From positions 1-64,000 of the forward strand of contig JAFZWY010000025.1 in assembly GCA_017617125.1 (NCBI GenBank): DNA of 64,000 nt, written 5' to 3'. The position numbers were made by a program, and so were the translations under genes. Source of the stretch: Bacteroidales bacterium. GTDB taxonomy: Bacteria > Bacteroidota > Bacteroidia > Bacteroidales > ML635J-15. The notes under the pieces were generated by a model. It was given only the letters and a program-made list of their open reading frames with translations. It did no database searches and was not told the origin of the DNA. This document shows positions 9,001 through 17,553 of this stretch, piece by piece (positions within the stretch are counted from its first letter, which is position 1; each line of letters begins with the position of its first letter).

Positions 9001-10739
9001 AAATTGACTCGGTAATGCTTACGCACAATTCTTGCTACGGTGCATATGACGGTCGTGCCGAACTGGTAATGCATGGAGGTTTGCCTCCGTACCAGTATAT
9101 GTGGGGCTCCGAGAACTACATATATAACGGCTTGGGCGCAGGCCTGTATACAGTGACTGTTGTCGATGCAATAGGATGTAACACCAATACGCACTTTATA
9201 ATCGAACAGCCTACACAGTTGATTGCCAATACTATGACAACCCCAGCATCGTGTGGAAACATCGCCGACGGTACGGCTTTGATTAATATTCAGGGCGGTG
9301 TGCCTCCGTATTCGTACTTGTGGCCAAATGGTGAAACTACCCACAACATCAATGCTGTTCCTGGCGAATATGTTGTTACCGTCACCGACGACCATAATTG
9401 CCGCGTCGAGAGAACCATTACGGTAGAAGGTCCTACACCTATATATATATTGCCGATGTCGAACCAGACAATATGCAACGGTCAGTCGACAACAATAACT
9501 ACGCAGGTGTCGGGAGGAACTCCTTTCTATACATACATGTGGGCAAATCAGGATTCGGTAGTGTCGTATTCGAACCTACTTACTGTGACACCGACTACAA
9601 ATTCTACTTATACATTGACAGTGACAGATGCCAACGGATGTTCTGCCGTTTCTCAGCCTGTAACCGTGACGCTGAATCCGCCTCTTAACATAAGGGCTGT
9701 TACTACAAGCTACGATACAATATGTCCTGGTACAGGTGCTGTTATTAATGTGGAAGTTGAAGGCGGTAACGGCGGACCTTATACTCTTACAATCGACAAC
9801 GGCTTGGTTGTTCCGGCTCCGTTCACAATCAATCTCGATACAACAACAATGGTACACATAACCTTGTCGGATATGTGCGGAACATCACCGGTGTCCGACT
9901 CGATACAGATAAATGTAAGGCCTAAGCCAGATTCATTGTTCACTGCAAAAGTAATCGAAGGCTGTGCCCCGTTGAAGACTGTTTTCGAGCCTTTCAACAC
10001 TGCCGACCAGACTTTGTGGGAATTTGGCGACTATGCGTTCTCCGATGCTCTTGCACCGTCGCATGTGTATACTCAGCCGGGTACATACGATGTATCGCTC
10101 GAAATGGTTGATTACTTCGGATGCCGTTTCTACAAGACGTATCACGATATGATTACCGTATATCCGAAACCGAAGGCACTCTTCGAAACCGATCCGCTCA
10201 TTACTGGTTTGCTTGATTCCGAAATCAAGTTTATAAACTACTCTACTGGAGCTGAAAGGTATTACTGGTTCTTCGGCGACAACGATAGTTCGTTGTTCGA
10301 ATCGCCACGCCACGTATACCGTAGGATGGGTGAATTCGAGATAATGCTTGTAGCCGAATCCGAAGATATGTGCCGCGATACGACAACCCGCACATTGTTG
10401 ATCCAGAACGATTTTGCATTCTATGCGCCGACATCGTTCACACCTAACGGTGATGGCGTTAACGATTGCTTCAGAATATGCGGTAACGGTATTACAAGAA
10501 ACGATTTCATGCTTGTAATCTACGACCGCTGGGGCGGTTTGGTATTCAGGACAAACTGGTACGATCCGTCGGCTAATTGCGAATCGTGCGCCGAAGGGGC
10601 ATGGGATGGAACCGACTGGGGGCATAGAAATCAAGGCGATGCACTTTGTCCTCCGGGAATTTATCAGTGGTTCTGCACATTCCAGGATTGGAACGGAGTG
10701 GTTCATAACGAGCAAGGTACTATAACCCTTATAAGATAA
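6069..10739 (+). CDS. Giant T9SS surface adhesin, copy 2
   Basis: 1556 residues and collinear with copy 1 throughout: signal peptide (to about 24, AVGAIAQQ), CUB-like region with the same CATFVWHSD motif, P-domain-like region (HSYIGDLEVWITCPSG), six SprB-like repeats rich in GG.PPY.Y.W and VTVTD...C, two PKD domains (from about 1289) and a gliding-motility C-terminal domain (about 1450-1556, FYAPTSFTPNGDGVNDCF, YDRWGGLVF). Cysteine positions are largely kept, suggesting disulphide-stabilised surface repeats. The two copies differ at many residues across their whole length, so they may bind different ligands while using the same type IX export route. A rho-independent terminator follows directly. 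Confidence 0.88.
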   Translation: MRTNSVRFLLSVLLCFFAVGAIAQQTITMNASTNGTTVNMTGCSAMLYDSGGANGSYSNSENYTITVCVPSGYPMEINVTMNTESTSFDYMYIYEGTSSSGTVIANRIGGSSFSNSYSLNTSCATFVWHSDGSVCSYRGYEIEIGCGMECQDFTIEPDITARWNAETGRYEACSNGPVGIGAHGVFPNNDAPMGYHQSDENLTWSWSWIDVNGRHEFGGQGENEFNADVEPGAYYINLWATDINGCSYAYPDTFLVAISLPPTFPGTTATPSICPGETALLDGHVQQPSEWVMQIPEAIIEEHCFEDVTNYTQTMCFDHNAFAPGQSIQSASDIESICMEIEHSYIGDLEVWITCPSGNRMDLFNGYSSSNCSWEFLGEPVDEGNDACIQGTPYHYCWTHNASQTIETLAADPPTYTFTNNNGHTYTSHPYIPGGDYLPIGNWTSLVGCPVNGEWCINIRDHLGSDDGTVFSVELHFADHMVPAGDNVISYQTEFDVSPTTTALSWGGESVFLQNVSNTTATPAEPGDHEYTFYATDNFGCTYDTTLIVTVLNYDDASCCIRPTPFAGDDTSVCGNTILLSATLAPGNEGTWSAVSTPSGGLASFAAVHSPNTTVIVDAWGTYTFRWTEAYQGDYTSCAAYDDVIVTFYPQPTSSFAYQPINCFGENTTITYIGNMTSVGPIGNSAVYTWDFDNAVIESGSGAGPYSIQWLTEDGSSHPVSLHIDLGGCSSDTLVYIAYPSKLNADLTKTDNICYRDCRGSATITASGGTLPYSYSWSAPSNTIVNLCVGQYHVTISDANNCQVAFDYEIEEPDEMVVNNIFTHSTDLTCSNSFDGQISISVSGGTGQLSYLWSDIGNAASVRNNLAAGQYRVTVVDENGCSLSREFILNQPDPLVVTTDENSAVCEGTPSYVQATASGGTMPYTYNWTVSNGSSVGNTSNFSTTLHETTTYSVYVTDDHQCRSNTETFTVTVSPALEIDSVMLTHNSCYGAYDGRAELVMHGGLPPYQYMWGSENYIYNGLGAGLYTVTVVDAIGCNTNTHFIIEQPTQLIANTMTTPASCGNIADGTALINIQGGVPPYSYLWPNGETTHNINAVPGEYVVTVTDDHNCRVERTITVEGPTPIYILPMSNQTICNGQSTTITTQVSGGTPFYTYMWANQDSVVSYSNLLTVTPTTNSTYTLTVTDANGCSAVSQPVTVTLNPPLNIRAVTTSYDTICPGTGAVINVEVEGGNGGPYTLTIDNGLVVPAPFTINLDTTTMVHITLSDMCGTSPVSDSIQINVRPKPDSLFTAKVIEGCAPLKTVFEPFNTADQTLWEFGDYAFSDALAPSHVYTQPGTYDVSLEMVDYFGCRFYKTYHDMITVYPKPKALFETDPLITGLLDSEIKFINYSTGAERYYWFFGDNDSSLFESPRHVYRRMGEFEIMLVAESEDMCRDTTTRTLLIQNDFAFYAPTSFTPNGDGVNDCFRICGNGITRNDFMLVIYDRWGGLVFRTNWYDPSANCESCAEGAWDGTDWGHRNQGDALCPPGIYQWFCTFQDWNGVVHNEQGTITLIR

Positions 10740-10742
10740 TAG

Positions 10743-10772
10743 AAAAGGCTGTCGAATAGACAGCCTTTTTTT
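10743..10772 (+). terminator. Rho-independent terminator of adhesin module 2
   Basis: Stem AAAAGGCTGTC / GACAGCCTTTT with loop GAATA and a T-run, three bases after the stop codon. Confidence 0.85.
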
Positions 10773-10795
10773 GTGGGTTTGTAAACTCTTAACTT

Positions 10796-11251
10796 TTAAC
10801 TCTTAACTTTCAACTGTTTCTTGACTTCCCTTATCCTATAATATTTCTTTCTGATACAAAACTCGTATATCAGCCAGATAGCAAGGAAGGTGTTGGTGGA
10901 AATTTCGTAGACCATACCCCAAGGTTCGGGTAGCGTAACAAAGAATCCGGCAATCCATAGCACAAGGTCGATTGTGAAAAGAATGTCCCAGATACGTTCC
11001 CTGTTCTTGAAGATTACAACGTTTTCTACACCTTTCTCGATTTCGACCTCGTCGGTAGCGTAAAGTAGTGGGATTGGGCTCTGTATCATTATGCTGTATC
11101 TGCCTTCGGGAATCATTATCGAAACTTTCTTCTGCTGCATAATGCCGACAAACCGTCCGTTAATGAAAATACGGTTCGGTAACTTTGCCATAAACTCGGA
11201 GCAATCCTTTTTGATGCTCAGTTTTTGATATTCTATCTGTAATTCTTCCAC
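10796..11251 (-). CDS. PEGA-like two-helix membrane protein of unknown function
   Basis: 151 residues, starting with GTG. The N-terminal half has a sequence typical of small PEGA-type beta domains (RIFINGRFVG, then IPEGRYSIMI). The C-terminal half carries two hydrophobic helices (about 93-113 and 120-136) and a basic tail. No signal peptide is visible. A -7 box TATTTTTG on this strand (11256-11263) lies only about five bases before the GTG, so either the mRNA is leaderless or translation starts later, for example at the ATG of MAKLPNRIF (11191). Function unknown; it is separated from both neighbours by intergenic gaps and divergent from ribF. Confidence 0.6.
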   Translation of the reverse strand: MEELQIEYQKLSIKKDCSEFMAKLPNRIFINGRFVGIMQQKKVSIMIPEGRYSIMIQSPIPLLYATDEVEIEKGVENVVIFKNRERIWDILFTIDLVLWIAGFFVTLPEPWGMVYEISTNTFLAIWLIYEFCIRKKYYRIREVKKQLKVKS

Positions 11252-11255
11252 GTTG

Positions 11256-11263
11256 CAAAAATA
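11256..11263 (-). promoter_or_regulatory. -7 box for the PEGA-like gene
   Basis: TATTTTTG when read on the minus strand, fitting TAnnTTTG. No matching -33 TTG was found. Its closeness to the GTG start implies a leaderless transcript or a later start. Confidence 0.4.
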
Positions 11264-11427
11264 TCAAAGTTTGGGAAATGAGTGATTTGATAATTTGAAG
11301 ATTCGATGATTTGAAGGGCTTGCAGGCAAACAGTCTTACGGCCTAACGGTCTGGCAGTCTGTCAGACAGGTCTTCTGCTCGACAATTAGCCTTTTAGCCT
11401 TCTCTTCTTTGATCCATTTATAACGCA

Positions 11428-11457
11428 ATCGTAAATCAAAAATCGTAAATCGTAAAT
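11428..11457. repeat. Short tandem repeat ATCGTAAAT
   Basis: Three copies of ATCGTAAAT at 11428, 11442 and 11449 (the last two overlap by two bases) just upstream of the ribF -7 box. Confidence 0.6.
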
Positions 11458-11464
11458 AATATTG

Positions 11465-11472
11465 TATTTTTG
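11465..11472 (+). promoter_or_regulatory. -7 box for ribF
   Basis: TATTTTTG, an exact TAnnTTTG match, 14 bases before the proposed TTG start of ribF. No clear -33 element. Confidence 0.5.
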
Positions 11473-11486
11473 CAAAAATTTTTGAA

Positions 11487-12407
11487 TTGAGAATATTTAG
11501 CGAAATATCATCCGGGATTCCCCGTGGCTGCGTGGCTACTGTCGGTGTGTTCGACGGCGTGCATCGCGGACATCAGTACATTGTCAGGCAGATAAAGGAT
11601 ATGGCCGACCAGTCGGGATGCGAGGAGCTTGTAATTACCATGAATCCTCATCCGGCTGCTTTTTTCGGTAGGAAAATAAGCCTGCTGTCGACAATGGACG
11701 AGAAGATTGCGCTGTTCGAGCGCTTTGGCGTGAGAAACTTGCTGGTGCTTAATTTCAACGCCGATATTGCTGCATTGTCGGGAACTCAATTTATCGACGA
11801 TATTCTTGTTTCGCGTCTGTCGGTTTCACGTTTGCTATTGGGATATAACAACTCGATAGGGCATAAGGAGAACGGCGTTTCCGAAATATCGTCGGCACAG
11901 ATTCCCGTTTCTCGTCTCGACAGGTTCCATCTCGACTATTCCGACGACATAAGTTCCTCGACGATACGTAACTTGCTGTCGGATGGCGACATAGCAACGG
12001 CAAACCGCTATCTTGGCTACAAGTATTGCATTTCGGGAAAAGTGGTGCATGGACGAGGTGTCGGTCATACAATAGGTTTTCCGACCGCAAATATCGGAAT
12101 TGCAGACATCAGCAAGGTGGTGCCAGGAAATGGCGCCTACGTGGTTTCTGCTGAAGTTGCAGGCCGTGTATACAAGGGAATGCTAAACATAGGCTACCGA
12201 CCTACTTTTGGCGGTGAAAGCCAGTCAATAGAGCTGCACGTGCTTGATTGCGATGGCGACCTTTATGGCACACATGTGAAAGTTTGCTTTGAGGCTCGTT
12301 TGCGTGGAGAACAGAAGTTTTCGGACGTAGATGCACTTGTCGGGCAACTTGGAAAGGACAGGGATGCGGTAGTGTCTTTTTTTGCAGAAAATCCATTATC
12401 TTTGTAA
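11487..12407 (+). CDS. ribF: Bifunctional riboflavin kinase / FAD synthetase
   Basis: 306 residues, the usual length for RibF. The N-terminal FAD synthetase domain carries the nucleotidyltransferase motif VFDGVHRGHQ (21-30) and ISSSTIR (155-161). The C-terminal riboflavin kinase domain has GFPTAN (197-202). It phosphorylates riboflavin to FMN and adenylylates FMN to FAD in the cytoplasm. The start is TTG; no ATG lies upstream in frame after the -7 box at 11465, and the family normally begins just before this point. Its product acts downstream of RibBA, encoded 1.6 kb away with an LptF/LptG gene between them. Confidence in the family is high and in the exact start moderate. Confidence 0.93.
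   Translation: MRIFSEISSGIPRGCVATVGVFDGVHRGHQYIVRQIKDMADQSGCEELVITMNPHPAAFFGRKISLLSTMDEKIALFERFGVRNLLVLNFNADIAALSGTQFIDDILVSRLSVSRLLLGYNNSIGHKENGVSEISSAQIPVSRLDRFHLDYSDDISSSTIRNLLSDGDIATANRYLGYKYCISGKVVHGRGVGHTIGFPTANIGIADISKVVPGNGAYVVSAEVAGRVYKGMLNIGYRPTFGGESQSIELHVLDCDGDLYGTHVKVCFEARLRGEQKFSDVDALVGQLGKDRDAVVSFFAENPLSL
12397..12404 (+). promoter_or_regulatory. Possible -7 box for the LptF/LptG permease
   Basis: TATCTTTG, located in the last codons of ribF and 18 bases before the permease ATG. No -33 TTG at a suitable distance; the gene could equally be cotranscribed with ribF. Confidence 0.35.
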
Positions 12408-12422
12408 AAAATATCCGACGCG

Positions 12423-13907
12423 ATGAAAAGACTGCATAGGTATATATTAAGGGCGTTTATCGGACCATGGCTCATTACGTTCCTGCTATGCGTCTTCATC
12501 CTGCTTATGCAGTTTTTGTGGAGGTATATCGACGACCTTGTGGGCAAAGGTCTAGACCTTTCGATAATATTGGAGCTAATGTTCTACGCCTCGTTTTCGT
12601 TGGTGCCGTTGGCATTGCCTCTTGCCGGACTTCTGGCCTCGATTATGGCTATGGGAAAGTTTGGTGAGACCAACGAACTCTTTGCCATGAAATCAGGTGG
12701 TGTGTCGCTATACCGCATAATGATGCCGCTAGTAGTTTTCAATACGGTCATAAGTGTGGTGGCCTTCTTGTTCTCGAATAATCTTATGCCGTATACAAAC
12801 CTCAAAATGAGATCGTTGCTTTTCGGAATACAGCAGCAGCGTCCCGAAGTTATAATCCAGAATGGAATATTTGTCGAGCCTGCCGACGACATCTGCATAA
12901 AGGTCGACAATAAGAACCGTGCTACCAACGAATTGAACGGTGTATTGATATACGACCATAGGCCTTCGTCGACACCAAACAATGTAACGATGGCGGCATC
13001 GGGCAACTTGCTTGTTACCGAGGACAATTCGATGATGATATTGGAATTGCGCAATGGAACCCGTCACGAGGACGTGAAGGGTGGAAAGTATCAGCACCAG
13101 AGTTCTAAGTTCGAGCGTCAGGTTACGTATCTGGAACTTGATGCAACAGGTATCGACAAGAACAACGAGGAGTTTTTCAAGGGTGGATACGAAATGCTTG
13201 ATAATAATCAGCTTAACTTTACTATCGATTCTCTCAACAATGCCTTGTCGACGCGAGAGCAGGAAATATGCGGGAATTTCAAGCGCTTCCAGATTTTCAA
13301 GGGCATAAATGGCGTATACGATGGAAGCGGGACATATAATATTACGAGAGCAAAGCCATTGTCGATAGAAGTGTCCGACGACAAGGCTGTCGCCGACAAG
13401 GTGAAGGTCGATTCCTTATGCGCAATGATGGACAATCAGCAACGTAATGCAATGCTGGAATATGCTGTGAATTATTCGCGTTCTGCAAAGACGTATATCG
13501 ACATAGTTTCTGACGAAATCGCGGGTACGCGCCGTTGGATTGTAAGACACGAAATGGAGTGGTATCGAAAGTATGCGCTTTCGGTTGCCTGTTTGCTGTT
13601 CTGCCTTATCGGAATCCCACTGGGCTCGATAATCCGAAAGGGCGGATTCGGTTTGTCGGTAGTTGTGTCGGTATTCTTGTTCCTTATGTATTACATCGTA
13701 TCGACAACTGTAGAGAGTACCGTAAAGGAACTTGTAATCCCTGCTGGTTGGGGAATGTGGTTCAGCACGCTTATATTATTGCCACTCGGAATATATCTAG
13801 TAATATCTGTTTCTAATGACAGCTTGAGAATTAATCCTCGGGTAATTAACAAGATAATAAACTTGTTTAAGTTCAGGCGGAAGAAAGACGCTGATGCAGA
13901 TGAGTAG
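12423..13907 (+). CDS. LptF/LptG family lipopolysaccharide export permease
   Basis: 494 residues with the YjgP/YjgQ fold: three transmembrane helices near the N-terminus (about 13-35, 50-75, 96-118), a large periplasmic region (about 120-380) and three more helices at the C-terminus (about 388-470, YALSVACLLFCLIGIPLGS). N-terminal features such as LHRYILRAFIGPWLITF are typical. The family forms the inner-membrane part of the LPS transporter with LptB. Length is greater than the enterobacterial proteins, as usual in Bacteroidota because of a longer periplasmic domain. Whether it is LptF or LptG cannot be decided here. It follows ribF by 15 bases. Confidence 0.88.
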   Translation: MKRLHRYILRAFIGPWLITFLLCVFILLMQFLWRYIDDLVGKGLDLSIILELMFYASFSLVPLALPLAGLLASIMAMGKFGETNELFAMKSGGVSLYRIMMPLVVFNTVISVVAFLFSNNLMPYTNLKMRSLLFGIQQQRPEVIIQNGIFVEPADDICIKVDNKNRATNELNGVLIYDHRPSSTPNNVTMAASGNLLVTEDNSMMILELRNGTRHEDVKGGKYQHQSSKFERQVTYLELDATGIDKNNEEFFKGGYEMLDNNQLNFTIDSLNNALSTREQEICGNFKRFQIFKGINGVYDGSGTYNITRAKPLSIEVSDDKAVADKVKVDSLCAMMDNQQRNAMLEYAVNYSRSAKTYIDIVSDEIAGTRRWIVRHEMEWYRKYALSVACLLFCLIGIPLGSIIRKGGFGLSVVVSVFLFLMYYIVSTTVESTVKELVIPAGWGMWFSTLILLPLGIYLVISVSNDSLRINPRVINKIINLFKFRRKKDADADE

Positions 13908-13968
13908 TCGCATTATGTGCAATATCTTTTTTTTGTTTTTATAAAGAATACCGAACGTTTTTTTAGTG

Positions 13969-13976
13969 TATCTTTG
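13969..13976 (+). promoter_or_regulatory. -7 box for ribBA
   Basis: TATCTTTG, about 60 bases upstream of ribBA. The leader is short and lacks the conserved segments of an FMN riboswitch. Confidence 0.5.
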
Positions 13977-14039
13977 CAACCTCAAAAAAAGGGGTCGTCG
14001 ACATTTGTTGATGGCCGTTATTAATAAAAGGAAATTTTA

Positions 14040-15251
14040 ATGATGGAAGATGTAAAGCGTCATTTGAATACGGTAGAAGAAGCTATCGAGGATTTTAAGA
14101 ATGGCAAGATTGTCATAGTTGTTGACGACGAGGATAGGGAAAACGAAGGCGATTTTATCGTTGCAGCAGAAAAGATAACACCAGAAATAGTAAACTTCAT
14201 GCTTCATAACGGAAGGGGTGTGCTGTGTGCACCTATAACCGAGGAGCGTTGCGAGGAACTCGAACTTCAGCATCAGGTTTCGACCAATACCTCTATGCTC
14301 GGCACTCCGTTTACTGTGACTGTAGATAAGTTGGAAGGTTGTACTACCGGTGTTTCGGCTCACGACAGGGCTGCAACAATCCGCGCTCTGGCCGATCCTA
14401 ATTCAAAGCCAGAAACCTTTGGCCGTCCGGGTCATATAAATCCTCTTTATGCAAAGAGCAAGGGCGTGCTTCGCCGTGCTGGTCATACCGAAGCATCGAT
14501 TGACCTTGCACGTCTTGCTGGTCTGTATCCGGCTGCCGCACTTATCGAAATTATGAACGAGGACGGAACTATGGCGCGTCTGCCTCAGCTTTTCGAAGTG
14601 GCCGACAAGTACGGCCTCAAGATAATCTGCATCGCCGACATCATTAAGTACCGTCTGCAGACCGAAAGTCTGGTAGATATGGGAGACCGCGTATTTCTGC
14701 CGACCGAATATGGCAACTTCGACGTTATTCCTTTCCGCCAGCATTGCAACGGACTCGAGCATGTGGCGCTTATAAAGGGAAGTTGGAATCCAGAGGAGCC
14801 AGTGCTTGTGCGCGTTCATTCGAGCTGTGCAACCGGCGATATCTTCGGTTCAAAGAAATGCGACTGCGGAACCCAGCTTCACGAATCGATGAAGATGATA
14901 GAGAAGGAAGGCAAGGGCGTCTTGTTGTACTTAAACCAGGAAGGCCGAGGTATCGGTCTCATGAACAAGATTGCAGCATACAAGTTGCAGGAGCAGGGAT
15001 ACGATACAGTAGAAGCAAATCTTCACCTTGGATTCAAGGACGATGAGCGCGACTATGGAGTGGGAGCTCAGATACTAAGACATATTGGTGTTTCAAAGAT
15101 GCGCCTTATAACAAACAATCCGCGCAAGCTTGCAGGTATAAAGGGCTACGGACTCGAAGTTGTGGAAACTATTCCAATAAAGGTTGAACCTAACCAGTAC
15201 AACCGGTTCTATCTCGAAACTAAGGCAAAAAAAATGCAGCATAAATTATAA
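14040..15251 (+). CDS. ribBA: Bifunctional 3,4-dihydroxy-2-butanone 4-phosphate synthase / GTP cyclohydrolase II
   Basis: 403 residues, the normal size for RibBA. The N-terminal domain (about 1-200) makes dihydroxybutanone phosphate from ribulose 5-phosphate and has the acidic metal-binding loop [11 protein letters not shown] (29-39) and [14 protein letters not shown]. The C-terminal domain opens the GTP ring and has the zinc-binding cysteines in [18 protein letters not shown] (about residues 262-279) and [10 protein letters not shown] (about 299-308). Both products are precursors of riboflavin. An ATG one codon downstream (14043) is an equally good start. The gene appears to be transcribed alone. 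Confidence 0.96.
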   Translation: MMEDVKRHLNTVEEAIEDFKNGKIVIVVDDEDRENEGDFIVAAEKITPEIVNFMLHNGRGVLCAPITEERCEELELQHQVSTNTSMLGTPFTVTVDKLEGCTTGVSAHDRAATIRALADPNSKPETFGRPGHINPLYAKSKGVLRRAGHTEASIDLARLAGLYPAAALIEIMNEDGTMARLPQLFEVADKYGLKIICIADIIKYRLQTESLVDMGDRVFLPTEYGNFDVIPFRQHCNGLEHVALIKGSWNPEEPVLVRVHSSCATGDIFGSKKCDCGTQLHESMKMIEKEGKGVLLYLNQEGRGIGLMNKIAAYKLQEQGYDTVEANLHLGFKDDERDYGVGAQILRHIGVSKMRLITNNPRKLAGIKGYGLEVVETIPIKVEPNQYNRFYLETKAKKMQHKL

Positions 15252-15290
15252 ATTATTATGTAGAAAAACTATTCCGTATTGAGATATAAT

Positions 15291-15298
15291 TATATTTG
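15291..15298 (+). promoter_or_regulatory. -7 box for lipoprotein gene at 15344
   Basis: TATATTTG, 45 bases before the ATG; no good -33 partner. Confidence 0.45.
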
Positions 15299-15343
15299 TG
15301 TCCTTGTTGAAATTAGAATTACTAACTTTAAATTAAATAAACC

Positions 15344-16270
15344 ATGAAAAGGAATTTATTAATTGTTGCAATTGCATTGTTGGCAGTTGCATTTGTATCG
15401 TGTCAGAAAGACGGCGTTTACAAGCCAAAGAAGAAAATCGCTAAGGTTTACAACGAGTGGACAACAACAACTGTTACCACAGATTCAGACGGTTCTAGAA
15501 CTGTTACAAATGTTCAGAATCCTTTCGTAGCAGAAGAGTGGACTTGGGGTGACAAGACCTTGAATAGTGTAATGCACAAGGATAAGGACGGTAAGGTAAC
15601 TTCGACCGTAAACTACACCTATGATGACAAGAATAGACTTGCAGGTAGCACTTGCGGTAGCGAAAAGGCTGAATATGTATACAACGACGATAAGAAGTTG
15701 CAGAGCATTAAGATTACAGATAGCGATGACCCAGACGATTCTGTAGTTATTGAAATCACGTATGCTGATAAACTTCCGGCTTCTGTTAAGACTGTTAGAT
15801 CATACTCATTTAAGAGTCTCTCTGCTTTTGCAAAAAGCGTTATTCCTAGCTATATTAGCGAAGCTATCGAAGCAGACCAGATGCGTACCAAGACTACTGT
15901 TTCTTATACCTACAATACCACAATCGAATGGGACGGCAAGAATATATCTCAGGTTGTAACAACTGGTGAAAACGGTTACAAGTACACAACTGCTTACGAA
16001 TATGATGGTAAGACCAATCCTTATAAGGGAATGTACTCAGACATGGAAGATGATTTCGACATTGCATACTCAAAGAATAATATTGTAAAGAAGACTGTAA
16101 GCCGTGTTAATGGCAATGAAACTAGAACTGTCGTAACTGAATATGCTTACGAATATGACGGTAAGATGCCTTCGAAGATTACTTATACTGAAGAAGAAGA
16201 AGAAACTGTCCTTGGCGTAAACTACAAGAGTACTTATGTTCATGTAACAACTTACGAATACACCAAGTAA
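15344..16270 (+). CDS. Surface or periplasmic lipoprotein with YD-type repeats, function unknown
   Basis: 308 residues. Lipoprotein signal peptide (IALLAVAFVSC, lipid-modified Cys about 20) followed by a lysine-rich linker. The body has several Y-[TV]-Y-[DN]-[DN]-x-[KN] elements (YTYDDKNRLAG, YVYNDDKKL, YTYNTT, YEYDGK, YAYEYDGKMPSKITY), giving regular beta hairpins like those in DUF4595 or RHS-type proteins. No catalytic motif is visible. A terminator follows, so it looks monocistronic. Function unknown; outer-membrane location is inferred from the lipobox. Confidence 0.75.
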   Translation: MKRNLLIVAIALLAVAFVSCQKDGVYKPKKKIAKVYNEWTTTTVTTDSDGSRTVTNVQNPFVAEEWTWGDKTLNSVMHKDKDGKVTSTVNYTYDDKNRLAGSTCGSEKAEYVYNDDKKLQSIKITDSDDPDDSVVIEITYADKLPASVKTVRSYSFKSLSAFAKSVIPSYISEAIEADQMRTKTTVSYTYNTTIEWDGKNISQVVTTGENGYKYTTAYEYDGKTNPYKGMYSDMEDDFDIAYSKNNIVKKTVSRVNGNETRTVVTEYAYEYDGKMPSKITYTEEEEETVLGVNYKSTYVHVTTYEYTK

Positions 16271-16292
16271 TTGAATCTTTGGTAAATTATAG

Positions 16293-16324
16293 GAGGTTGC
16301 CTGTTGTGGCAACCTCTTTTTTTT
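16293..16324 (+). terminator. Rho-independent terminator
   Basis: Stem GAGGTTGCC / GGCAACCTC (16293-16301 with 16308-16316), loop TGTTGT, then a run of eight T. Confidence 0.9.
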
Positions 16325-16355
16325 GTTCTTTTCGCATGATGTTTATTTTTTTTAT

Positions 16356-16363
16356 TACCTTTG
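16356..16363 (+). promoter_or_regulatory. -7 box for lipoprotein gene at 16387
   Basis: TACCTTTG, 23 bases before the ATG. Confidence 0.5.
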
Positions 16364-16386
16364 CTCGCTGAATAGAGGTTATTACG

Positions 16387-17475
16387 ATGATAAGAAATAC
16401 ATTGATTATAGGCTTTTTGTTTGGATTGTTAGCCCTTGTTTCTTGCAATTCGGACTTTGATGTTAACGATAAATGGCGGGATACGCCTGTTGTATTCTGT
16501 GTCCTAGACAAATCGCAGACAACACAATATGTGAAGGTAAACAAATGTTTCCTTGGCAAACTTCCAGCCTCGGAGATGGCTTCGGTGTCGGATTCGTTGT
16601 TCTATAACTGTGATGTGCAGGTAAAGCTAAACCGAAAACAAGGTAATACCGTGCTTAAGTCGTGGAACTTCTGGCCGTCGGACAGCATTCCGAAAGATGA
16701 CGGCTATTTTGCCAGCGACAAGAATACCATTTGGGTGGGTAAGCCCGAACTTACAGAGGGGTATACGTACGAACTGGAAGTGAATATTGATAATGGAAGA
16801 ATAATCGCTAAGGGCGAAACCAGTATAGTGGACGGGGTAAAGATAAAGACTCCCGACGAGCGTGCACCAAAGGTAGAACTGGCAAGATCCAACAACGACT
16901 TTGTAATTGGATATAACCTTGGCAAAAATGCTAATCTAGTCCAGACGAATGTGTATTTCAATTATTTGGAAGTGAAGACAAATGGTGATACTGTAATGAA
17001 GTCGATAGAGGTATACAACGATATTGCGTACAAGGTAAACACAGGCACATATACGGCAGTCGAGCAGTCGTTCAGTATTGCATCGTTCTACAGTTCACTT
17101 GTTGCCCAGATTGACCAAAATGATGAAACTGTCGTAAGAAGACTGGTATATATGGATCCTGATCGTGATAAGAAGCAGTCGCTAACATTTGCAGTGTCGA
17201 CAGCCGATGAAAATATGTACACTTATATGCAAGTTACGAAACCTTCGGGTGGTATTGCACAGGATCGTCCAATATTTACAAATATTTATATCGACCCCGA
17301 ATCAAAGAATAACAGCGGTACTGCATACGGACTTTTTGCTTCGCGTTATACTGTATCGTTGTCAAAGGCGGTAGGTTCCGAAACACTCGATTCTATTGCA
17401 AAGGGAATGCATACAAAGAACTTGAAATTCCAGCCTTGGACAGATAACTATTACATTACTCATAAACCATATTGA
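16387..17475 (+). CDS. Lipoprotein, DUF4249-like
   Basis: 362 residues with a lipoprotein signal peptide (FLFGLLALVSC, Cys about 20). The segment just after the lipobox (DVNDKWRDTPVVFCVLD, then YVKVNKCFLG) resembles DUF4249 proteins, which in Bacteroidota are usually encoded beside TonB-dependent transporters. No transporter lies next to this gene, so here it is an orphan. The rest is beta-rich without recognisable active-site residues. It has its own -7 box and its own terminator. The family assignment is tentative. Confidence 0.6.
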   Translation: MIRNTLIIGFLFGLLALVSCNSDFDVNDKWRDTPVVFCVLDKSQTTQYVKVNKCFLGKLPASEMASVSDSLFYNCDVQVKLNRKQGNTVLKSWNFWPSDSIPKDDGYFASDKNTIWVGKPELTEGYTYELEVNIDNGRIIAKGETSIVDGVKIKTPDERAPKVELARSNNDFVIGYNLGKNANLVQTNVYFNYLEVKTNGDTVMKSIEVYNDIAYKVNTGTYTAVEQSFSIASFYSSLVAQIDQNDETVVRRLVYMDPDRDKKQSLTFAVSTADENMYTYMQVTKPSGGIAQDRPIFTNIYIDPESKNNSGTAYGLFASRYTVSLSKAVGSETLDSIAKGMHTKNLKFQPWTDNYYITHKPY

Positions 17476-17553
17476 TAGGTTTTAGAATATGAGGAATTTA
17501 TTATACGCCATAGACTGGTAGACCAATACGAAATCATGTAATATTTTATGCAT

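Noticed and set aside
9933..10715. 260-codon minus-strand open frame opposite adhesin copy 2
   Set aside because: Antisense shadow of the adhesin coding frame; no start context and no family features.
13977..14039. FMN riboswitch before ribBA
   Set aside because: The leader is only about 60 bases and lacks the conserved riboswitch core segments.
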